This document shows positions 55,376 through 64,000 of a DNA stretch of 64,000 nt, one piece after another (position 1 is the first letter of the stretch; every line of letters starts with the position of its first letter). Position numbers and translations under genes: made by a program. This stretch comes from Chionoecetes opilio. Taxonomy: Eukaryota; Arthropoda; Malacostraca; Decapoda; Majidae. The notes beneath the pieces were generated by a model. It was given only the letters and a program-made list of their open reading frames with translations. It searched no databases and was not told where the DNA came from. The stretch lies in assembly GCA_016584305.1 (NCBI GenBank), contig JACEEZ010015331.1:1-64000 (forward strand). Reading direction: 5' to 3'.

Positions 55376-56947
55376 ACTAGCCGCAAAGCCGCCCTCCGGG
55401 CGGACTTTTTGGCTAGCTCCTGCGGAGGGCTATTGGTGGGCCTCGGCCCAACACACCTGTGTTTGGTGGGCCGAAGACCCACCAAACACAGACTCTCCAG
55501 ATAGCCCCTTCTAGCTTTCCTGAAATCATGGATGTAGAAATGTATGTATTAACGCCAACCTATTCACATCACCCCCAACCCATTCACTCACCCATTTCCC
55601 ATCACCCCCCACCCATTCACTCACCCATTACCCACCACCCCCCACCCATTCACTCACCCATTATCCATCACCACACACCCATTCACTCACCCATTACCCA
55701 TCACCCCCCATCTATTCCCTCACCCATCACCCATCACCCCCCACCCATTCACTCACCCATCACCCCACACCCATTACCCATCACCCCACCCATTCACTTA
55801 CCCATTACCCATCACCCTACATCAAGGTTTCCTCAATTAGAGAGAACTGAAACTCGAGAAATGCCAGTGGTCGCTGGCAGTTTTAACTCAAAGGTTGGTC
55901 TACTGTGTTTTCCCTCCGCGACTAATATTTTTCATAAATCAATTTCGCGATGAATATTGATGCACCGCATCTGAATACTAAAAAAGAACGTTCTTCTGTT
56001 GTTCTAGTAAGTGTATGCATGACATGCATTACGATTGAACGTTCTATAATAGCAATTTAATGCAAATTACTCGCCTCGAGTAGCAAAGCTTAATATATTT
56101 TTAACATGTATATTGTGGCATGTAAAATTTGGGCGATGTTCACACTGTTTTCTAAGACAGTACTGCTGCGTCTGGCAAACGCTTGTCAAAATACAATAAG
56201 CAATGCCTTGGAAAAACGAAGAATAAAGAATGCCGAAATCGGCTTTTGCTGCGACAATGTAGGTTATAATTGTGGAGGCGACACGCCGCGGCGGGGGAGT
56301 GGTGGGCGGGGAGATTGTGGCGGGGAGATTGAATCAAAACATTGCTACTTCACGCGTCGACTCATTGCACTTCCAGGCTTTCTATTGATTGATACACAAT
56401 AATAACAGGAACATATGACTGCCTAGTATAGATAACTTCTAAACATACGTATTGACTGAATAATATCATAGAGTAACATTTACCTCGCCTCCTCAACTAT
56501 AACCTCCATGGTTATTTGGTTATATACAATGTTTTACAGAATCAGGCTTCTATACAATATACATATAGAAGAAAATCTTTCTTAAAATTATACTTTTGTG
56601 TTTTAAGTGCAGTGGAATAAGCCCATATTTTTCTTTCAAGTTGACCAACTTTTCACCAAATTGTGAGTTAAAACTGCCAGCGACCCCTGGTATTTCGGAG
56701 TTGCAGTTCTCTCTAATTCTCGCAACCCACTTTTTTCACAATTCTCGCTAATAGGCTGCTAAAAAAAAAAGAGAAAAAAAGTGATCGGATCATCTCATAA
56801 ATGGGCTTAAACCCTTCCCCTGCTCGAACCGGTTCCAAAACTGTGCCATATGAGGGGATTCCGCCACAGGGGGCGGCACCTGGAGCGGACACACACACAC
56901 ACAGACGGACAAACAGACAGACACACTTTCGCTTATATTATTATAGA
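55376..56947 (+). mobile_element. Composite repeat, full copy with nested TIR element
   Basis: ACTAGCCGCAAAGCCGCCCT start, hairpin array, 70-bp module (55487-55556), minisatellite, CCTCAATT, nested transposon (55839-56714), AATTCTCGCAACCC, A-run, AGTGATCGGATC block, (CA)n and TTCGCTTATATTATTATAGA end. Compare the empty-site copies at 13988-14704 and 16048-16619. Confidence 0.9.
55839..56714 (+). mobile_element. Nested TIR transposon, best copy (876 bp), AATT duplication
   Basis: Starts AGAGAGAACTGAAACTCGAG and ends GAGTTGCAGTTCTCTCT, inverted repeats of about 45 bp including GCCAGTGGTCGCTGGCAG. AATT flanks both sides (55835-55838, 56715-56718), while the empty site has one AATT. A 4-bp duplication limits the possible superfamilies. 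No ORF of note. Confidence 0.9.
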
Positions 56948-57000
56948 TATTTTAGACTATATATAGTATATTAGGCTGTATAATACACTATATATAAATA

Positions 57001-57084
<84 letters not shown>

Positions 57085-57332
57085 ATTATATACTATATAT
57101 ATATAGCCTATACAGTATATGAAAACTATGGTGCCCCTCGTTCTTACACCCCTTGTTCCGCCACTGTTAATCGGTGAGGTTAGGTTAATTAATAAGCTTC
57201 TTGGGTAGGCGGTGAGATTAGGTTAATGGTGAGATGAGATCATTAGATGAGGTTAATGGTGAAAACCCTGTTTGGGGTGGGCTGGGTGGACTAGATATGG
57301 TTTCTGTGTGTTTTTGAGTGGACTAGATATGG
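56713..57332. repeat. Segmental duplicate of 16390-17010 with expanded (AT)n
   Basis: Direct near-identical copy; here the central (AT)n runs about 57006-57077. The match ends at GGACTAGATATGGTT, after which this copy enters another (AT)n array. Confidence 0.9.
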
Positions 57333-57343
57333 TTATGGATATG

Positions 57344-57822
<479 letters not shown>

Positions 57823-57967
57823 AATTTATTTAGTTAACCTTAATGTTTGCATGGTATTATTGTATGTATTAGAAAACGAAATATGTCAATGGAAAGCTAA
57901 TTAAATTCTGCTTGTATTGATATCTGCCATCTTATAAGTTTTCCCACAAAGTTATACATGACGACGA

Positions 57968-58190
57968 GTTTTAAGTGAATGTTAAGTTCATCATATTTCT
58001 TCAGTCTCATAATGACCTTTATTTAATGTGTTTTACTATGTTTTATGTGATAATCTTATAGAACAAACATTTCCGAAGATAACAGTCTATCCTTTATACA
58101 TGTATAACATGATATACTGCGGGGTAATGCCTTGAGAACTTCCCCGGGTCTTGGGTGAACGAGGAGGCCTTGGCACCAAGATGGCGCCCA
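57968..58190. repeat. Dispersed repeat, inverted copy of 18998-19220
   Basis: TTTAAGTGAATGTTAAGTTC to GGCACCAAGATGGCGCCC is the reverse complement of 18998-19220. No ORF. Confidence 0.85.
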
Positions 58191-58593
58191 GTAGCGTTTA
58201 ACATAGGGCCTATGAATGACGTTACCCTCTTTATAGAGGTATCCTACTCGTAACCAAACGCCGTGTGACGAACGCGCAATTTTTTGCCACCACTACGGGC
58301 ATCTTTTGGTAGCAAAATACCAAAAGATACCGGAAAAAGTGTCCGTGTGACACGGCCTTTAGTCGTCTAAAATATATTATAATATTGGTTATAGTGATCG
58401 CGATAACGAACCACCGTTGTGGATTGGGTAAGAGAAGGGTGGAGAGGGACGTTTTCAGCCAATCATGACGCGCCACAGACAAGGCGCGGGTTGGCGGGGA
58501 AAAGTGACGCCCAGTGTTGCCATTCTAGCTGTTTTCCCGCCAGATCTAGTGATTTTCGACTGTGATCTAGCTGTCAAATTTGCCATCTAACGG
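58191..58593. other. Non-genic stretch
   Basis: GTCCGTGTGACACGGCC at about 58340 resembles ends of small DNA transposons but no partner end was found. No gene. Confidence 0.4.
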
Positions 58594-59344
58594 CTACCGT
58601 AGATAACAGTAAAGTCGCCAGGACAACGTTTCTTTGTTATTTACAGACGTGTGGTGGCGTTAATACTTACATTTCTACATCCATGATTTCAGGAAAGTTA
58701 GGAGAGGCTATCTGGAAAGTCTGTGTCATTTTGTGTCTTCATCTGCGTCATATTAGGGCTATAAATGAACAAATTTTAAAAATAAAACCGACTGGCGACA
58801 TTGTTATACCTACTACAGTAAAGTCGCCAGCTAGTATTTTAACCCAACAGTTGAGTCGCTACTCTGGGGAATTCAGGGAAATTAGAGGTAAAGTAAAACA
58901 AGTCTCTATATATGTGGAAATTATCCACCAAACACCCTCTCATAATTGGTAGAGTGGTGGTTTGTTTCCTCCCCCCCTAGTGAGGGAGTTATTGTCCGCT
59001 CATCATAGGGGTGCGTATAGGGTTGTGTATATATAATTTAAATGGTAATGGGTATTATTTAAGGTAATTTAAGTAAATGATAAATACTGGGATAGAATAA
59101 TTGAACATTCCCAGTAATATTAAGCATTTGCAACTTAAATAATTAGCACCTTAGTTGTAGCGGCTTCATTGGCTGCCGCCCATTAGATTCTATAGCCACT
59201 GAAATTGGTATACGTGGCTCGGTAAGGTGCGGCGATCACTGCCGCCCACCGGAGAATCAGTACTATTCCAGACCCTATCGAGTTAACATCTCTTCTCTAA
59301 TTATAATGAAGAGTTTTGTACATACGTTCATTTTGTACATATTA

Positions 59345-61322
59345 GGGTACGCCGTAGGTCCAATGAAAAGTGAAACATAGATTATTTCGTATTTGGCAGG
59401 GTGTTTTCTTATGTAAAATTGAATTTTAAGGGTGGTTTGTCCTCTTCAACTTTTTGGTTTGAGCACTTCTTGCTATGCAAAAATGGACTTTTATATTTAT
59501 ATGGAAAACATAGCTTAAAGTGCTATTTTGCATAGTAAGAATTGCTCAAATGCAAAAATGGAATCAGATAAAATAGTCTTAGAATTCCATTTTACATAGG
59601 AAATTGGCATGCCAAAGTTGAGAAAAAGAATTTTTGTTATACGGCGTACCCTAACCAGGGTACCAAAATAGTTGGATTGGGTTACGATGGGAGGAAGGAC
59701 AAGACCAGGGCGATGGTGCCCGACAGCTATGGGAAACTGAAACCCAAGGTTGATCAGGGAGGAGCATGTGTCAGTGACAGAAGAGCCATCTGGAAGGTAC
59801 CTTTGGCACTTTGTACCAGAGGACCCGGTGCCACCTGAGAAGCCTGCGTTCAAGGTGGCTCAGGCTCTCTATGATCTGCTGGTGACATACGACTCCACCG
59901 ACTCACTGATCGTACTGCAAGGTGACTCAACTAGGGCCAACACGGGGTGGAAGGGTGGTACTCACGCCCATTTGGAGAAGATGCTGGGACGCAAGCTCTT
60001 CTGGAGTATATGCGTGTTGCACACAAACGAATTGCCCCTGCGCCATCTTATCACCAGCATCGACGGGCCTACCTCATCTGACACTGGCTTCACGGGTCCA
60101 GTGTGCAGTCTGCTGTCCAGCGTGAATGAGATGCAGTACAACGCAGAGTTCAGAGGAGTGCCAAGCGGTGAAGATCTCACGGAGATACCGGAGTATATCC
60201 TGGTCAACATGTCCACTGACCAGCAGGTCTCCTACCAGCTGGTCCAGGCTGTGAAGCGGGGCGTTCTCCCGTCCGAGCTGCAGGAGATCAAGTGTGGCAA
60301 GGTGTCCCACTCCAGATGGCTCACCACAGCCCAGTCGCTCGTGTACATGTGGACCAGAAAGCATGGACTGACTGGCAAAGAACTGAACACCCTGGAAATC
60401 CTAGTCAAGTATACTGCCTGCAGGTGTACTTCAAACTCTACTACGACATCAAGGTTCACCACAGACTAGAGGACGGCCCAAGCACATCCTCACGCAGCTC
60501 AGAGTGATGAGGTCGCAGCCCAAGAAGGTCCAAACAGCTGTGACCTTCTACGTGCGGACAGGAGCATGGTTCGCACACTCAGAATGTATCCTCCTCTCGC
60601 TGATGGCGAGTCAGAGTGAGGACGACCGCCGGTTTGCCGTGACCCAGATTTTGAAGCTGAGGGCTGGCGAGGCGTATGGGGACACCAGTGTAAGACCTCG
60701 CATCACACCCAAGCTGAACTTGTCAGCCACCAGCTTGCAGACACTGACCAGCTGGCAGCCTGGCCAGGTGCACGAGCCGGCATTCACCTGTTCACTGTCC
60801 GGGGATCAGATCCAGGAAATCCTGGTCAAGCCGTACGAGGTTCCGGAGTTCTCTATCCACACTCAGAGCACCGAAAGAGTCGTGAAGCAGGTGACAGAGG
60901 CTGCGGCAGCAGTGGTGGGGCAGCAGGCCAGAGACGGGTTCATCCGGGCTCGGGCCCACCACCGGGAGACCATGCCCTGCTTCAGGTCTAAGAAGGACAT
61001 GATGGACACGTTCTAGGCCAACGTAGAGGCTGTGACACTGTGATGTAGTGCCTGATGAACCAACTGATCAGAAAGAGCTTACCACGCTAGTCATTTGGAA
61101 CTCATATTGGTGCATGATGCAATACACAGGACCACCAACCGGACACTGCGTACTCATTTAAGCATTATTCGATAACGGTGCAATATAAAAGTGCAATTTT
61201 GCATAGTAAGAATTGCTCAAATGCAAAAATGGAAACAGATAAAATCGTCTTAGAATTCCATTTTACATAGGAAATTGGCATGCCAAAGTTGAGAAAAAGA
61301 ATTTTTGTTATACGGCGTACCC
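59345..61322 (+). mobile_element. TIR element GGGTACGCCGTA.. carrying a transposon-associated gene
   Basis: Ends GGGTACGCCGTA and TACGGCGTACCC, flanked by TA on both sides (59343-59344, 61323-61324). The last 133 bp (61190-61322) recur at 59519-59651, where the same end closes a 307-bp MITE (59345-59651). So either a MITE sits beside the gene-bearing element, or an end was duplicated internally. The gene lies between. A TA duplication fits Tc1/mariner-like, among others, but the protein does not obviously match that family. Confidence 0.75.
59750..61016 (+). pseudogene. Transposon-associated gene of unnamed family, two frameshifts
   Basis: Three frames in order: about 59750-60420, about 60420-60480, 60504-61016. 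Conserved-looking blocks are 'LIVLQGDSTRANTGWKGG', 'SICVLHTNELPLRHLI', 'FTGPVCSLL', 'STDQQVSYQLVQAVKRG', 'GKVSHSRWLTTAQSLVY', 'VTFYVRTGAWFAHSECILL'. I recognise this pattern (DGTxxNTGxxxG ... CxLHxNELPxRHL ... GKxSHxRWLTTAxR) from uncharacterised proteins scattered in arthropod and cnidarian genomes, probably transposon-derived, but cannot name the family. The first frame has no ATG: a stop lies three codons before the TTG at 59750, so an upstream exon or start is lost. Frame shifts at about 60420 and 60475 break it. The C-terminus ends at a proper stop. Confidence 0.7.
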
Positions 61323-61661
61323 TAGTACAGTGTTAAACTAATAGGACTCGTCTTAGCGACATAGCAAATATCAGTGCCGCGTCTATTAAGCCTGAATAGC
61401 TTCCTAGACGTATCAGTGACTATAAACACGGCGCCGTGATGGTTTTGATAAACCACTTGACGCCCAGCACATCACCTCCAGCCCTCCGCTTCAGTCCTTC
61501 ACGGGCGGTCTAGATCACGCGCTGACCACTTCGGATCACGGAACAGGCAGTATTAATTCAAGCCTACGTAATTCAACCCTACTATCCACCGATAAGTATC
61601 CTAGCTAGTTGATTAGCTGGGGTATTGTGTCGGGATGAGATAGAATATGGGTTTTGATTAG

Positions 61662-62955
61662 AGGCGTATTTTGTGCATGCCCTTGCAAGTAAAATTTTAC
61701 TTATTTAAGCTCCGCCCACTTATTTTTTACTCTTTTGCGTGTACAGAAAACTGAGCAGAGTCACTCCCGGCAGCGGATTTTACTCTTTTCCTGTAAAATT
61801 ATACAGTCGTGGGTGTGGGTGGTGGTTTCAAGAGCCTGGCCAATCAGATCGCGCGCATGAGAAAATCTTATCAGAACTCCTCCCGTAAATGTTTCTCTTT
61901 TCCTTTAATTCTCATCCAATTCAACATTCATTACATGCGCACGACATGCAAAGGATACTGTATTTAATTAGGAGTAGGTTCAACACGTTGATCGGATATA
62001 TACAACAACTCAACAGTTAATGATGTCACAAATATTAATATTCTCCAGCGACATCTGGGAACAATTTTTCCACTCCCTCCAATCTTTCAATGCGTCCGAA
62101 CCCTTGTTAAGACTTGTGGCTAGCACGATAAAACTTGTAATTTGGCCATAATACACTAAAATAATAAACAGTCTCTTTAGTAATAGTTATAATTACTTGA
62201 AAAATGCAATGTAACTGGTACATTTGTCATAACTTACACAGGAATGTCACCTACAAAATGTACATAATGGATATACGAACACCTCCACAGTCCTCCAGTG
62301 AGGCGAGGTGAGGTACTCTGAGGTGCTCTCAGGGTTCCTCATGCGTTCGCCGATTTCGGCAGCTGGCGGCCCTCTACGCATGGCTGTAGCTCCGAAACTA
62401 ACCACAGGATTTTCTTGAAAATGACCTCATTGTGATTCCCACACAAAGTTACCTGTAGTGACGTCAACGAAACCCTTACCTATCCGAACCTAACCTAACC
62501 TAACGTTTTTCTAACCTAACCTAACCTATAGCGGTCTGCCGAAAAGGGCGAACGCCTAGAGATTTGAGGCAGGAGCAGAAAAGAGAAAAGAGGAGAAGAG
62601 AAAAAAAGGGAAGAGAAAGAAGGAGAGAAATGGAAAAAGAAAGGAAAGGAAAGGGAAAGGAAGAAAAGAGAAGAGGGGAAAAAGTGATATATGTAAAATA
62701 TAAATTGTTGCTGCCCTTCCATGATGGAACATGATGTACCATGATTCCGTACGTCTTCGAATTACATTTGGGTAATTTTTTAAGGTTGTGAGAGCGAGGT
62801 CTGTCTGGCTCTCCCAGTGAATGTACGATACATTTTCCTTCGGCTCCGTCTGTAAAAGTGTCTGGCAGCGCTACAATCGTATTTTGTGATGGCAAGCAGG
62901 GGCGGAGCTTAAATAAGTATAATTTTACTCCGAAAGGACACTACAAAATACGCCT
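61662..62955. mobile_element. TIR element AGGCGTATTTTGT.. (1294 bp), TAG duplication
   Basis: Ends AGGCGTATTTTGT and ACAAAATACGCCT, extended inward by TTTTACTTATTTAAGCTCCG / GGGGCGGAGCTTAAATAAGT. TAG flanks both sides (61659-61661 and 62956-62958), a 3-bp duplication as in PIF/Harbinger-like elements. The interior has a CCTAACCTAACCTAAC run (about 62490-62525) and a purine-rich stretch (62570-62690). No transposase. Confidence 0.75.
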
Positions 62956-63372
62956 TAGGTAAGACCTCATATTAAATATAGCCTATGTATGTGACATAAA
63001 TTCCCACAATATATATTAGCTGCGGAAGATGCTTGGATATAAAAACATTCCTCTGCCAACGTGAAAACAAATTCTATTCAAGTTTGAAAGATCTGGCAAG
63101 TCTGTGTCCTGCCGCCTGAAAGGTGATGAGCTACTTACTGTCTGTCGTCGCGCCAAGAAAAACTTGAGAAGCAAAATGTGCAACAGTTATATTTGCAGAT
63201 ACAAAGCATAAAACAACGCTGAAACAGGGTAGATTATACAGTCATGATATAAACTACTGTGTATCATCTTCAGTGGCACATAAAAATCAGTAGTGGGTGC
63301 CTATAAAATTCGTAATATTTGGGGGCTGGCGACATGGGCTGCAGGTGGCGACTTGACTGTTATCTACGGTAG

Positions 63373-64000
63373 CGGGAAATCTGGCGTGTTGAATATAAAT
63401 GTTTCTATCGACATACAAGTGAAAACTGCATTATTTTGATTTTTTTTTCTCTCTCTCTCTGTGTTTTCTGTGTTGACTAAAAATTGCGTGTGGCTTCTTT
63501 TTGGCATAATTCCATCTATTTTAGGCCCTGATTAGCGGGATTGAACTAGCGGGATTGAATTTACGATGGCAACCGGACGACGCCAAAAAGTCACTCTTCA
63601 CCCAACCCGGGCAGCGGGAGGGCCCTGTGACGGCCCTCCATATATTCCTCACGAACTACGAGGGGAAAAAAGACGGGTGCTGATTGTCCGTTGCTATGGA
63701 AGTCTTGGAATGCTAATTTAAATCTATACGCTAAAATTTGAATCGAAGAATAAAAACCTTAAAGTGTAGAATACCCAGGTACAGGTGGCAGCTTTGGGGT
63801 TTTACCCCCATTGTGAGTGACGGAGCGTGATTCTACTAATTTAAATCGGAAAAGCGTTTCATGAGTGTTTTCTGATTTGTGAAGGGGAGGCTGCCCGTGT
63901 GTGGAAGGGGGAGGCTGTGAAAGTGTTGCTACTGTGTGTGTTGTTTGAGGAACGCCACTTGATGGTTGGGGTGAATTTACGGTTTAGGACCTAAACCTAG
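63373..64000. other. Non-genic stretch at window end
   Basis: No gene, RNA or repeat recognised. Confidence 0.4.

Larger units (their letters stand above)
58594..63372. mobile_element. TIR element CTACCGTAG..CTACGGTAG, long copy with nested elements (4.8 kb)
   Basis: The left CTACCGTAGATAACAGTAAA and right ends are inverted repeats; the interior next to each end matches the two halves of 4769-5256 (ACGTGTGGTGGCGTTAAT, 58656-58727 module; ACAAAGCATAAAACAACGCT near 63199). CGG flanks both sides, a possible 3-bp duplication but short enough to be chance. Inside lie two other TIR elements (59345-61322 and 61662-62955). Without them about 1.5 kb remain, with no transposase recognised. Confidence 0.75.

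Overview
This is a repeat-dense animal genomic window, most likely from a decapod crustacean (crab or shrimp type). The basis for that guess is inference: long (GA)n, (CA)n, (AT)n, (AAT)n and (CAC)n arrays, CR1-like LINEs with octamer 3' tails, tRNA-headed SINEs, TTAGG-like interstitial repeats, and a CUB-serine protease exon of a kind common in decapods. There are no bacterial operons, rRNAs or CRISPR arrays. Only two protein-coding regions look like host genes. One is an uninterrupted 508-codon minus-strand ORF (6368-7894) for a membrane protein with two vigilin-like KH domains. The other is a minus-strand exon (36929-38116) for a CUB-trypsin-like serine protease whose signal-peptide exon is not identified. 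A weak candidate signal-peptide exon lies at 1929-2177.

Layout. 1-5.3 kb holds a TIR element inside a larger unclassified repeat, LINE remnants, a satellite of about 168 bp (3016-3905) and a 488-bp TIR element. 5.3-9.4 kb holds the KH gene between microsatellites. 9.4-20.7 kb is mostly non-genic, with minisatellites, foldback and hAT-like MITEs and a TTAGG-like array. 20.7-26.6 kb is a mosaic of two SINEs, an interrupted minus-strand CR1-like reverse transcriptase, a TTAA-flanked MITE, a 256-bp repeat and the 5' part of a plus-strand CR1-like LINE.

26570-36165 is not trustworthy sequence. It starts right after a single N, is full of stretched homopolymers, and for most of its first 6 kb is a corrupted second copy of about 20.5-25.8 kb, followed by corrupted CR1 copies in both orientations. 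Clean sequence resumes with a plus-strand CR1 3' end (36166-36500) and the protease exon. 39.5-46.5 kb is SINE, LINE and composite-repeat territory.

46.9-55.2 kb is a nest with readable target-site duplications: a Jockey-like LINE holds a hAT-type element (8-bp duplication), which holds a second hAT-like element and a Ty3/Gypsy-type LTR element (5-bp duplication) with gag, protease and part of the reverse transcriptase. 55.4-57.3 kb carries another composite repeat and a near-identical duplicate of 16.4-17.0 kb. 58.6-63.4 kb is a 4.8-kb TIR element, the long version of the one at 4769-5256, containing two further TIR elements; one carries a frameshifted gene of an unnamed transposon-associated family.

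Almost all genes here are mobile-element genes, mostly broken. The window is best read as a record of nested insertion plus one large assembly fault. No coordinated multi-gene system was found.
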